Origin: Ketobacter sp963922875
GTDB taxonomy: Bacteria; Pseudomonadota; Gammaproteobacteria; Pseudomonadales; Ketobacteraceae
DNA length: 64,000 bases
NCBI GenBank assembly: GCA_963922875.1
Contig: CAWUJH010000003.1
Location: forward strand, 594,942-658,941
Reading direction: 5' to 3'
The number at the start of each line of letters is the position of its first letter. Positions within the stretch are counted from its first letter, which is position 1. Shown here piece by piece: positions 26,482-35,228 of the stretch. Below the pieces are notes generated by a model. It saw only the letters and a program-made list of their open reading frames with translations, had not been told where the DNA came from and made no database searches. A program made the position numbers and the translations under genes.

Positions 26482-28632
26482 ATGGAAACTCTACAGCGTA
26501 TGTCATCAAACCAACGAATTATATTTAGCACAGGCTTGCCCATTGTTGGGTTGGTGCTATTTATATTTTCTAATTGGAATCATGTACAGGTCGGTGCGCA
26601 AATTGAGAATGCAAACACGACATTTAGCTTGGTGCTTACTCTACTTCTCGCTGGATCTGGCGTTTTACTTGCGTATTTGTCTACTATTGTAGGTACTTCC
26701 AATAATGATGAACGCTTGAAGAAAAGTCTCGAAGTTTGTCAGGCAAACGTCATGGTAGCGGATAACGATTTTAATATTGTCTACATGAATCAATCTGTAG
26801 AAAATATGATGAAAGAAAACGATAGGTTGTTACGCGAAGCGATACCAGGATTTGATGCTAATCAATTGTTAGGGAAAAATGTAGATAGTTTTCATAAAAA
26901 TCCTAGTCATCAACGTTCAATGGTTAGCCGACTTAATCAGCCTTATAAGACTGACTTGAAAATTAACGGTATTACATTCGGATTAGTTGCTACGCCACTT
27001 TTCTCTGACCGTGGTGAGCGAATTGGAACGGTTGTCGAGTGGTATGATAAAACCAAAGAGCTGGCATTAAAGGCTGAGCAGGAAGCTATAGCGGTTGAGA
27101 ATCTAAGAGTTCGGCAAGCCCTAGATAATGTAACGACAAATGCAATGATTGCAGACAGCGATGGATTGATTGTCTATACCAACCAATCAGTTGAGGAAAT
27201 GTTACGAATAGCAGAGAGTGATATTCGAAAGGATCTGCCCCAGTTTACAGCCAATAAAGTGTTAGGCTCCAATTTTGATATCTTCCATAAGAATCCAGCT
27301 CATCAGCGCTCAATGTTGAGCAGTTTAACATCTACGTTTAGGACTCAGATCGAGGTAGGTGGACGTACTTTTTCATTGGTTGCCAACCCGGTTACGAATG
27401 AGTCTGGAAACAAGATTGGCACTGTGGTGGAGTGGAATGATCGTACCCACGAAGTCAAAACCGAACGTGAGGTCGACAGTCTTGTTACAAAAGCGACCTT
27501 AGGCGATTTATCCGTACGCTTGGAAGAAAAAGGTAAAACAGGTTTCATGCTCAACTTGAGCAAAGGGCTTAATCGTCTCATGGATACTACTGAAGAAGCG
27601 GTTGGTGATACCGCTAGAGTATTGGACGCACTGGCGCACGGTAATCTTACCCAGAAAATAGAACGTGACTATAAAGGAAGTTTTGGCAAGTTAAAAAATG
27701 ATGCGAATGCAACGGTAGAAAAACTAATCGATATCATTGGAGGTATATTAGAATCAGCTAATGCTGTTTCTGGTGGTGCCGACGAGATTGCTCAAGGGAA
27801 TACAGACTTAAGTCAGCGTACTGAGGAGCAAGCATCTTCCCTTGAAGAAACTGCCTCAAGCATGGAAGAAATGACGAGTACTGTAAAGCAGAGCTCTGAA
27901 AATGCACAGCATGCAAACCGACTATCAATGGATGCACAAAGCAAGGCTGAAAAAGGTGGCGCTGTTGTTGCGGATGCGGTTAAAGCTATGAGCGAAATCA
28001 ATAATTCTAGTAAACGAATAGCCGATATTATTGGTGTTATCGACGAAATTGCTTTTCAAACTAACTTATTGGCCCTTAATGCCGCGGTTGAAGCCGCTCG
28101 AGCCGGGGAGCAGGGTCGCGGTTTTGCAGTGGTAGCAGGTGAAGTCAGAAATCTCGCGCAGCGTTCTGCAGGAGCAGCGAAAGAAATAAAAGATTTAATT
28201 CGCGATAGCGTCAATAAGGTCGATGATGGAACCGAGCTGGTAAATCAATCAGGGGAAACCTTAAAGGATATTGTTGCCGCTGTGCAGCAAGTATGCCGCA
28301 TGATGTCAGATATTTCTACCGCTTCGATGGAGCAGACTTCAGGGATTGAACAAGTGAATGTTGCGATTTCGCAGATGGATGAGATGACGCAACAGAATGC
28401 GGCCTTGGTGGAGCAAGCCTCAGCTGCGGGTGAGGCTCTCTCGGAGCAGGCCAGACAGTTAATGAAATTGATTGGTTTTTTTACTGTGGATGAATCCGCA
28501 GTAAAGGTGTCTCATTCAGCGCCAATGCATGCTGCTAGAGGTGCAGTCAAGTCTAAAGCGAAAGCGAAGGCAAAGGCACCTAGCTCCTCTAACCAAGCGT
28601 ACGATTCAGGGGATGTTTGGGAAGAATTTTAA
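26482..28632 (+). CDS. Methyl-accepting chemotaxis protein with two PAS domains
   Basis: A 716-residue receptor. Two membrane helices lie near the N terminus (about 14-30 and 50-72). The loop between them is short, so sensing is likely by the cytoplasmic PAS domains. These are two near-identical copies (about 85-195 and 210-320), each with MVADNDFNIVYMNQSVE- and FHKNP-type motifs. HAMP-like helices follow (about 330-430), then the signalling hairpin with EIAFQTNLLALNAAVEAARA. The last five residues, VWEEF, match the CheR-docking pentapeptide pattern (xWxxF) of F7 receptors such as Aer2. A repetitive Lys/Ala tail (SKAKAKAKAPSS) is the flexible tether. Confidence 0.92.
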   Translation: METLQRMSSNQRIIFSTGLPIVGLVLFIFSNWNHVQVGAQIENANTTFSLVLTLLLAGSGVLLAYLSTIVGTSNNDERLKKSLEVCQANVMVADNDFNIVYMNQSVENMMKENDRLLREAIPGFDANQLLGKNVDSFHKNPSHQRSMVSRLNQPYKTDLKINGITFGLVATPLFSDRGERIGTVVEWYDKTKELALKAEQEAIAVENLRVRQALDNVTTNAMIADSDGLIVYTNQSVEEMLRIAESDIRKDLPQFTANKVLGSNFDIFHKNPAHQRSMLSSLTSTFRTQIEVGGRTFSLVANPVTNESGNKIGTVVEWNDRTHEVKTEREVDSLVTKATLGDLSVRLEEKGKTGFMLNLSKGLNRLMDTTEEAVGDTARVLDALAHGNLTQKIERDYKGSFGKLKNDANATVEKLIDIIGGILESANAVSGGADEIAQGNTDLSQRTEEQASSLEETASSMEEMTSTVKQSSENAQHANRLSMDAQSKAEKGGAVVADAVKAMSEINNSSKRIADIIGVIDEIAFQTNLLALNAAVEAARAGEQGRGFAVVAGEVRNLAQRSAGAAKEIKDLIRDSVNKVDDGTELVNQSGETLKDIVAAVQQVCRMMSDISTASMEQTSGIEQVNVAISQMDEMTQQNAALVEQASAAGEALSEQARQLMKLIGFFTVDESAVKVSHSAPMHAARGAVKSKAKAKAKAPSSSNQAYDSGDVWEEF

Positions 28633-28641
28633 GGAGCAGCC

Positions 28642-29529
28642 ATGGGAACGGCACAGTCTAGAAGTACCGAAAATCCGACTGGAAAAGATTTCTCCAGTCG
28701 GGAGTTCCCAATGAGGGACGCTGATTTTAATGCGATCAAACATATTGCAAAGAAAAAAACAGGGATAGAGCTTGGTGATCATAAAAAAGAGATGATTTAC
28801 AGCCGAATTGTACGCTGTATCAGGCAAGTTGGATTGACAGACTTTGAAGAATATATTGACTATTTAGAAAATAATCCAGAACTCGAACTAACGAATTTTA
28901 TTAATGCAATAACCACTAATCTCACATCTTTTTTTCGAGAAAGACACCATTTTGAATTTCTTAAGAATGAGTTGATTCCTGAATTAGTTAAGTCAAACGC
29001 TGCGTCAAAAAAAGTACGCATATGGTCGGCAGGCTGTTCGACTGGAGAAGAACCATATTCAATTGCAATGACTTTAGACAGCACAAAAAGCTTAATGAAT
29101 TGGGACGTCAAAGTTTTGGCTACAGATCTAGATACTAACGTAATCAATCATGGTCGCAAGGGTATATACAGCGCAGACCGTATTGGGAATTTAGATAGGG
29201 AATACGTTAAGAGGTATTTTAAGCCCATTGGGGCTGAGTCTACCAGTAAAGATTTGTCGATGCAGGCTCAGGAATCTATCAAGCACTACATAACATTCAA
29301 CCGTTTAAACCTGCTGGGGGACTGGCCCATGAAAGGCAAGTTCGATGTAATATTTTGTCGCAATGTAGTGATTTATTTCAGCAAGGAAACTCAGAGAGTC
29401 TTGTTTGATCGGTATGCCAACCTGCTTAAGCCTCAGGGCCATTTGTTTATTGGTCATTCTGAGAGTCTGCACGGCATCACCAATAGATTTGAAGCTATTG
29501 GACGTACTATCTATCGGAAGACTAAATAG
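28642..29529 (+). CDS. cheR: Chemotaxis protein methyltransferase CheR
   Basis: A 295-residue enzyme that methylates receptor glutamates using SAM. The N-terminal helical domain (about 25-90) is followed by TTNLTSFFRERHHFEFL and the SAM-binding KVRIWSAGCSTGEEPYSIAM. DVIFCRNVVIYFSKETQ then marks the catalytic domain. It is directly after the receptor gene whose tail carries a CheR-docking motif. The TAG stop shares one base with the cheD GTG. Confidence 0.95.
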   Translation: MGTAQSRSTENPTGKDFSSREFPMRDADFNAIKHIAKKKTGIELGDHKKEMIYSRIVRCIRQVGLTDFEEYIDYLENNPELELTNFINAITTNLTSFFRERHHFEFLKNELIPELVKSNAASKKVRIWSAGCSTGEEPYSIAMTLDSTKSLMNWDVKVLATDLDTNVINHGRKGIYSADRIGNLDREYVKRYFKPIGAESTSKDLSMQAQESIKHYITFNRLNLLGDWPMKGKFDVIFCRNVVIYFSKETQRVLFDRYANLLKPQGHLFIGHSESLHGITNRFEAIGRTIYRKTK

Positions 29530-30194
29530 TGTCAATATATAATAATCGGGTTTTGACTCCTACACATGCACAGCCAAGGCCGTTAAATGGATTTTCTCAT
29601 ATCAATCGTTATTGGGATAAACAGCAGGGAGTTTATGCAGCTAAAATATTGCCAGGAGAGTATTACGTTAGTCGCGAAGGAGAAATGATTGTTACGGTTT
29701 TGGGCTCTTGCATCTCTGCTTGTATCCGCGACCGAATAAATGGTATTGGCGGTATGAATCACTTTATGTTGCCGTTAAAGCACGATATTGAATCTCATAT
29801 GTTGGGATCAAAAATTAGTGAGTCCGCTCGTTATGGCAACTGGGCTATGGAAAAACTCATTAATGATATTCTTAAGAATGGCGGAGATAAACGCAACCTC
29901 GAAGTCAAGATATTTGGTGGTGGAAAGGTGCTTGAAAGTATGCAAAAAATTGAAATTGGGCAGCAAAACATCGAATTTGTTAGAAAATTTATACAGCAAG
30001 AATCTCTAAAATTGGTAGCGGAAGATGTGGGTGACGTTTATCCTAGAAAAGTATTGTTCTTCTGTGATACTGGCTCAGTAAAGGTCAGAAAGCTGAAAAG
30101 TATGCGCAATGATGTTGTCTACAAACGTGAAAGTACTTATGCCCATGAAATCGATGTCACCCCACCCACAGGTGATATTGAATTGTTCGATTGA
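29529..30194 (+). CDS. cheD: Chemoreceptor glutamine deamidase CheD
   Basis: A 221-residue protein. The catalytic pair is visible: Cys in VTVLGSCISACIRD and His in IGGMNHFMLP, as in CheD. It converts selected receptor glutamines to glutamates so CheR can methylate them. A 60-residue N-terminal extension precedes the domain. The start is GTG, overlapping cheR by 1 base. The cheR-cheD-cheB order is that of Pseudomonas Che2. Confidence 0.93.
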   Translation: MSIYNNRVLTPTHAQPRPLNGFSHINRYWDKQQGVYAAKILPGEYYVSREGEMIVTVLGSCISACIRDRINGIGGMNHFMLPLKHDIESHMLGSKISESARYGNWAMEKLINDILKNGGDKRNLEVKIFGGGKVLESMQKIEIGQQNIEFVRKFIQQESLKLVAEDVGDVYPRKVLFFCDTGSVKVRKLKSMRNDVVYKRESTYAHEIDVTPPTGDIELFD

Positions 30195-30212
30195 GAAAGG
30201 ACTTAAGCTTCT

Positions 30213-31265
30213 ATGCCAATCAAAGTTCTGGTCGTTGATGATTCTGCGGTAATAAGACGAATTTTGGGCGAAATGATCGATCGACAACCGGACCTTACTG
30301 TTGTTGGTTTTGCTGCAGATCCTTTCGCTGCCCGCGATCAAATAAAAAAGCTTAATCCTGACGTGTTAACGCTGGATATAGAAATGCCTAGAATGGATGG
30401 CGTGACTTTTTTAAGAAATCTTATGCGCTTGCGTCCAATGCCAGTCATAATGATTTCAACATTAACGGAGGCCAGCGCAGATATTACCCTGGAGGCATTG
30501 AATATAGGTGCCTTTGATTTCGTCACTAAACCAAAACCAGATCAAAATGCAAGCTTGGCCGATTATGAAACGGAAATAATTGAAAAAATTCGTGGTGCTG
30601 CCGGTGCTAATTTAGGCCGGTTGGAATTTTGCTCACAACAAAGTCAGGTTTCACACGCAAAGTCGGTGAAGGGATCCTATAAACCCCGCAGCAACACGAT
30701 TATTACCATCGGTGCCTCCACAGGAGGTACCGAAGCGATTAAAGATGTTCTGATGTCGTTACCCCCAAATTTCCCACCGGTAGTGGTGGCACAACATATA
30801 CCACCGCAATTTAGTACTTCTTACGCGCAGCGGCTGAATCGTATTTGTAATCTTACAGTATTGGAGGCTCAGAATAATCAGAAGTTAGAATCTGGCATCG
30901 TCTATGTTGCGCCAGGTGATAGACACTTAGCGATTGTAAAGAAAACAAATGGATTAATGACCGAGATTTTAGCCACCGATAAGGTTAATCGTCATCGCCC
31001 TTCTGTCGAAGTGTTATTTGACTCGGTTAGAGAGCTCAATATCAAGCATACTATTGGTGTTCTCCTTACGGGTATGGGGGCCGATGGCTCGGCGGCTCTT
31101 TTGCGCCTGAAGCAGGCGGGCGCCTATACTATAATCCAAGATGAAAAGTCTTCCGTGGTTTGGGGAATGCCAGGTACAGCGTTTAATCTCGAGGCTCATT
31201 GTGAGATGCTAGCGCTGGCCGCTATACCCAAAAAATTGATTACGCTGACCAACGTAGGAGTCTGA
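30213..31265 (+). CDS. cheB: Chemotaxis methylesterase CheB
   Basis: A 350-residue two-domain enzyme. The receiver has D9/D10 and phosphoacceptor D55 (LTLDIEMPRMDG). The C-terminal methylesterase has catalytic Ser in TIGASTGGTEAIKDV, His in VAQHIPPQFS and Asp in LLTGMGADGS. It removes receptor methyl groups when phosphorylated by CheA. Confidence 0.96.
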   Translation: MPIKVLVVDDSAVIRRILGEMIDRQPDLTVVGFAADPFAARDQIKKLNPDVLTLDIEMPRMDGVTFLRNLMRLRPMPVIMISTLTEASADITLEALNIGAFDFVTKPKPDQNASLADYETEIIEKIRGAAGANLGRLEFCSQQSQVSHAKSVKGSYKPRSNTIITIGASTGGTEAIKDVLMSLPPNFPPVVVAQHIPPQFSTSYAQRLNRICNLTVLEAQNNQKLESGIVYVAPGDRHLAIVKKTNGLMTEILATDKVNRHRPSVEVLFDSVRELNIKHTIGVLLTGMGADGSAALLRLKQAGAYTIIQDEKSSVVWGMPGTAFNLEAHCEMLALAAIPKKLITLTNVGV

Positions 31266-31296
31266 TATCCGCACATTTAATCGGGTTTCCAAGCTT

Positions 31297-32115
31297 GTGT
31301 CATGGACGGTTTCAATTTTAGCCTTGTTCGTGCTTTGGTACGCAGAAGTTTCTCTAGGGCTACTTTTAGTGGTGGCGCTGTCCTATGGTGTCTGGCACAT
31401 AGTGCTTGCTGCTCTCAGTGAAAAAGGCAATGATGATCGCAGTGACTTTACTCAACCGCCGTTAGAAAAACCATGTCCCCAAGAAATTTATTACGTTAAT
31501 TTGCATAAAAGTTTCATTGATCATTGGAATAAACTTGGATCAGATTTCAACCAGACCGAGCTTGTATTACGCGATGTCTCAGCAGCCATAGTTCATGCGA
31601 AAGGTTTGGCCGCGAGTACTGAGCTTTCTGCCTTAAACGCTATATTTAGCGCTTCCGATACCGGAGAGTTGGGGCGAGGGTTTGTCACTGTTGCGAAAGA
31701 AATGTCCTCTTTGGGGCAGGTCTCTCGTGAAGATTTACACACTTTGTCTCAATGTTTACTGGAAGTTAACAGAGCAGTGGCGCATTTTCGCCATTGCTTG
31801 CGAGGCGACGCAGACACTGTAATACTCAGTAGTGATTGCCTGCCGTATATCGATGTTAAGCTCTTGGTTAGCCAGTTAAGAGCGAGCCAGGAGCAGCTTC
31901 GTGTTATTGATGGAAAATATCGAAGCGTTAATCAGTATGATGTTCGTTGGTCTCAGCTCCATGAGAGCATGCGTGATTTGCTAAAGCGCTTGACAAAGAC
32001 GCTTTTTTCGCTAGAAATTCGCGCCAGTGAAGTTTTTGCAGATCTGACTCTTATTCGCTTGTCTGAGTCAACATTTCAACATCATCTACTTGAATTTGAA
32101 GGAAGTATTGATTAA
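31297..32115 (+). CDS. Membrane protein with degenerate MCP signalling hairpin
   Basis: A 272-residue protein. Two hydrophobic stretches at about residues 2-40 form a membrane hairpin. Residues about 95-150 align by eye with the tip of an MCP (ELSALNAIFSASDTGELGRG against NLLALNAAVEAARAGEQGRG) but lack the usual EAARA contact residues. There is no HAMP or ligand-binding domain. It may be a signalling adaptor or decoy, or a decaying receptor. The GTG at 31297 has no ribosome-binding site, while an in-frame ATC at 31267 sits 6 bases after AGGAG, so the true start may lie there. It is the last gene of the chemotaxis operon. Confidence 0.6.
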   Translation: MSWTVSILALFVLWYAEVSLGLLLVVALSYGVWHIVLAALSEKGNDDRSDFTQPPLEKPCPQEIYYVNLHKSFIDHWNKLGSDFNQTELVLRDVSAAIVHAKGLAASTELSALNAIFSASDTGELGRGFVTVAKEMSSLGQVSREDLHTLSQCLLEVNRAVAHFRHCLRGDADTVILSSDCLPYIDVKLLVSQLRASQEQLRVIDGKYRSVNQYDVRWSQLHESMRDLLKRLTKTLFSLEIRASEVFADLTLIRLSESTFQHHLLEFEGSID

Positions 32116-32266
32116 ATAGAAGATCTCGAAAAAAATATGGAAGTTTTGCCGCCTAATGTTAGTTTGCTAAAGGAAATTGGTCTATGCTCATAAATATTGG
32201 ACAGTATTGCAGTATAGAAGAAGGAAAGACTACCGTGACAACGTTTGTTTTATTGAGGGGTTGATA

Positions 32267-32569
32267 ATGGCTATTTGGTCTACTGAAGCAGCCTCGGGTG
32301 AATTGACAATAAAAATTCAAGGTCGCTTTGATTTTAGTGCCCATCAGGAGTTTAGGGATGCTTACGAAAAAGTCTCCGATAATCTGAAAGGTTACGTTGT
32401 GGACATGAAAGAGACGACTTACCTGGATAGCTCTGCATTAGGGATGTTGCTTTTATTGCGGGACCACGCAGGTGGTGATAATTCAAGGATTGAAATTGTC
32501 AATTGCAACCCGGATGTTAAAAAGATTTTGACTATTTCAAATTTTGAACAACTATTCACCATTCGTTAA
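32267..32569 (+). CDS. hsbA: HsbA-like STAS anti-anti-sigma factor
   Basis: A 100-residue STAS domain with the phosphorylatable serine in TTYLDSSALGMLLLL. In Pseudomonas HsbA is phosphorylated/dephosphorylated by HsbR and switches between the anti-sigma factor FlgM and a diguanylate cyclase, steering between swimming and biofilm. ATG 32267 follows GAGGGG at 6 bases. Order hsbA-hsbR-hptB is as in Pseudomonas. The 151 bases before it hold no clear promoter. Confidence 0.8.
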   Translation: MAIWSTEAASGELTIKIQGRFDFSAHQEFRDAYEKVSDNLKGYVVDMKETTYLDSSALGMLLLLRDHAGGDNSRIEIVNCNPDVKKILTISNFEQLFTIR

Positions 32570-32589
32570 TTAAACCTAGATCCTCACCA

Positions 32590-34335
32590 GTGAGCACCGG
32601 CGCCCCCCCGCATTTAGATGGTATTGATGGTGAGGAAGTGCTCCGCGTGCTCATCGCCGATGATAACGATTCTGACCGCCTAATTTTACAGACAATCGTT
32701 CGCAAAGAAGGACACACTGTGTTTACCGCCCGCGATGGTCAAGAGGCCATCGCGCTTTTCAGAGAGCATTCTCCGGATATTGTTTTACTGGATGCATTGA
32801 TGCCCAATGTTGACGGTTTTGAGGCCGCTAGAACCATAAAGCAATTAGCTGGAGACAACCTTGTTCCTATCCTGTTTCTCACCTCATTGCGTGATGCGGC
32901 CTCATTAGCGGATTGTTTGGCGGCTGGTGGTCTTGATTTTCTGAGCAAGCCCTACAATCGAATTATTCTGCACGCAAAAATTAAAGCCTATGCGGCCATG
33001 CGGCGGCTGCATGAGACAGTACAGCAACAACGGGACGAAATTGCCCTCCATAACGATCGTTTAATTCATGAGCAGGAAGTCGCAAAGCAGGTATTCGATA
33101 ATATCGCTCATCCGGGTTGCAGTAGCGCGTCAAATATTAAGTATTTACTGTCCCCAATGGCTGTATTCAACGGTGATCTGATATTAGCAGCGAGAAAGCC
33201 GTCCGGTGGAATGTGTGTGTTTCTGGGCGATTTTACCGGGCATGGATTACCGGCGGCGATCGGAGCCATGCCGGTTTCAGAGATCTTTTATGGAATGACT
33301 CAAAAAGGATTTTCCCTTCAGGACATCATGCTGGAGATCAATAAGAAGTTAAAGCTTATCCTCCCAGTCGGTGTATTTTGTTGTGCCTGCATGATTGATA
33401 TGAGTTTTCGAAAACGCTCGGCAGAAGTCTGGATAGGGGGGCTGCCGGACGTATTGGTTTACCGGGCGAATAGCCGTCAGGTCGAAAGTTTGGCTTCTCA
33501 GCACCTACCCTTAGGCGTTGTGGATAATAGTCGTTTTAATATTGAAAGTCGGGAAGTACCAATGCAGCGTGGAGACAAAATTCTGCTTTGGTCAGATGGG
33601 ATTATCGAAGCTTTGAATGCCCAAGGGGAAATGTTTGGTGAGGAACGGATTATCGACGTTATCACTCAGACAGAAAATAGCGAAAGAATTTTCAGCAACA
33701 TCGAGCGCGCGGTGGAGCAACATACTGGGCGTCTAGAACAAGATGACGACTATACAATGTTGGAAATAACCATGGTTAGAGAGGATGAGATTGCCGTACA
33801 AGAAGGCAAGCCTGGCGTTTCCAGCATAGTAGGTGGGCCTCGCGACTGGAGTCTGGTGTATGAATTACGAGCACTGTCCTTAAAAGAATTTAATCCGCTA
33901 CCAGTTATTACTCATATGTTGATGGAAGTTCCGGGGCTTAGGCCTTATAGTGGCAAGCTTTATACTATATTGTCTGAATTATACTCTAACGCTTTAGAGC
34001 ACGGTGTGTTAGGCCTGGGCTCAGAAGTTAAAGCGTCAGCCGATGGATTTGCTCGCTATTACGAACAAAGGACAGCCAAATTGGAGCAGCTTAGTTCAGG
34101 TTTTGTTCGCTTCCATTTTGATCATCGGCCCCGTGCTGATGGAGGCAGTTTAAAGATTATGGTTGAAGATACCGGGCCAGGATTCGATTATCAATCAAAG
34201 CAACTGGCTGAACATCAAACTGAGACTTACTCTGGTCGTGGAATACCATTGATTAAAAGTATGTGCCAATCAGTACGCTATACAGGCGAAGGTAACCAGG
34301 TGGAGGTTATTTTCAACTGGCACGCGGATATTTAA
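32590..34335 (+). CDS. hsbR: HsbR-like response regulator with PP2C phosphatase and kinase domains
   Basis: A 581-residue three-domain protein. The N-terminal receiver (about 18-135) has the phosphoacceptor Asp in IVLLDALMPNVDG. A coiled linker leads to the PP2C/SpoIIE phosphatase (about 190-390, CVFLGDFTGHGLPAAIGAM, ILLWSDGIIEA). A HATPase_c_2 anti-sigma-type kinase follows (about 430-580, SELYSNALEHGVLG, EDTGPGFDY). In Pseudomonas the protein receives phosphate from HptB and sets the phosphorylation state of HsbA. The start is GTG. Both neighbours support the name. Confidence 0.85.
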   Translation: MSTGAPPHLDGIDGEEVLRVLIADDNDSDRLILQTIVRKEGHTVFTARDGQEAIALFREHSPDIVLLDALMPNVDGFEAARTIKQLAGDNLVPILFLTSLRDAASLADCLAAGGLDFLSKPYNRIILHAKIKAYAAMRRLHETVQQQRDEIALHNDRLIHEQEVAKQVFDNIAHPGCSSASNIKYLLSPMAVFNGDLILAARKPSGGMCVFLGDFTGHGLPAAIGAMPVSEIFYGMTQKGFSLQDIMLEINKKLKLILPVGVFCCACMIDMSFRKRSAEVWIGGLPDVLVYRANSRQVESLASQHLPLGVVDNSRFNIESREVPMQRGDKILLWSDGIIEALNAQGEMFGEERIIDVITQTENSERIFSNIERAVEQHTGRLEQDDDYTMLEITMVREDEIAVQEGKPGVSSIVGGPRDWSLVYELRALSLKEFNPLPVITHMLMEVPGLRPYSGKLYTILSELYSNALEHGVLGLGSEVKASADGFARYYEQRTAKLEQLSSGFVRFHFDHRPRADGGSLKIMVEDTGPGFDYQSKQLAEHQTETYSGRGIPLIKSMCQSVRYTGEGNQVEVIFNWHADI

Positions 34336-34369
34336 ACTAAATTTGAGACAGCGGAAGGGAATTATCGCT

Positions 34370-34723
34370 ATGAATCCTCAAGAATGTCATATAGATCTGG
34401 TTGCTCTGCAAGATCTCAAGGATATTATGGAATCGGAGTTTGAAACCTTGATTGATACCTTTATTAATGATTCAAACAAAAAAATCGAGGAATTATCGCT
34501 TAATTATTTAAATCAAAATTCTGAGGAGCTTAGAAAATCAGCCCACAGCCTCAAAGGCTCTTCCTCTAATGTTTGCGCTATTAAACTCTCTGAACTAGCC
34601 AAGCAAATTGAACACCGGGCCCGCCAACAAGAACTCGCTGGTATTGACGCTTTGATACAAGCGCTCGATATCGAGTTCCAGATTGTCGCCCAGCAGCTAA
34701 GTGATCAACTGATCAAAAAATAA
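34370..34723 (+). CDS. hptB: Histidine phosphotransfer protein HptB
   Basis: A 117-residue Hpt domain with the phosphorylated His in KSAHSLKGSSSNV. In Pseudomonas it passes phosphate from several hybrid kinases to HsbR. ATG 34370 has GGAAGGGA at a suitable distance. It is third in the hsbA-hsbR-hptB set; its 3' end overlaps by 11 bases the convergent gene on the other strand. Confidence 0.85.
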   Translation: MNPQECHIDLVALQDLKDIMESEFETLIDTFINDSNKKIEELSLNYLNQNSEELRKSAHSLKGSSSNVCAIKLSELAKQIEHRARQQELAGIDALIQALDIEFQIVAQQLSDQLIKK

Positions 34724-35228
34724 GCCGGACATTTTCGTCTTCGCCTTCATACTTGGCTTCCAAATGTTGATGGTGCATTAACGCTTTAGCCTTTGACTCC
34801 TCTCGCTCACTATAGGTATCCAGCATTAATAAAGTATCACCATCTTCCAAAGCATCATGGAATCGTGCTAAGTGAAAATTCTCCGAGGATATGCCCAGCA
34901 TACCGCCAGCCCAGGCACCAAAACAGGTGAAGATAATGCAGATTCCGAAAAACAGAGACATATTCAGTTGGCCTTGAAACTCAACGGCTAGCAGGTAAAA
35001 GGCCACCAGTAAGCCAGATCCCAGCCCTATGATACTGCCATAGGCACCTTTATGTTGAAGGTCTCGTTCTTCCAGTAAGCTAGTGGTGTGCAGATTTGCC
35101 TGATTTAAGGACAAATTGTTTTTGGCCATAAAATGCAGCTGGCCGTAACTGATACCTGCCGATTGCAGATCTCGACTAATATTTTTTGCTTGATCTGTAC
35201 CACTAAATAAATAGTATAGTCTTTTCAT
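34713..35228 (-). CDS. Membrane protein with two helices, function unknown
   Basis: A 171-residue protein. An N-terminal soluble part looks like a small alpha/beta domain (YYLFSGTDQAKNISRDLQSAG), resembling stress-protein/DUF1269-like folds. Two membrane helices follow (about 65-84 and 90-112) with a glycine-rich turn (GIGLGSG-type and GAWAGGMLG), and a hydrophilic tail. No enzyme motif is recognisable. It is transcribed divergently from fadB, which begins about 355 bases away, and convergently with hptB. Confidence 0.7.
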   Translation of the reverse strand: MKRLYYLFSGTDQAKNISRDLQSAGISYGQLHFMAKNNLSLNQANLHTTSLLEERDLQHKGAYGSIIGLGSGLLVAFYLLAVEFQGQLNMSLFFGICIIFTCFGAWAGGMLGISSENFHLARFHDALEDGDTLLMLDTYSEREESKAKALMHHQHLEAKYEGEDENVRLIF

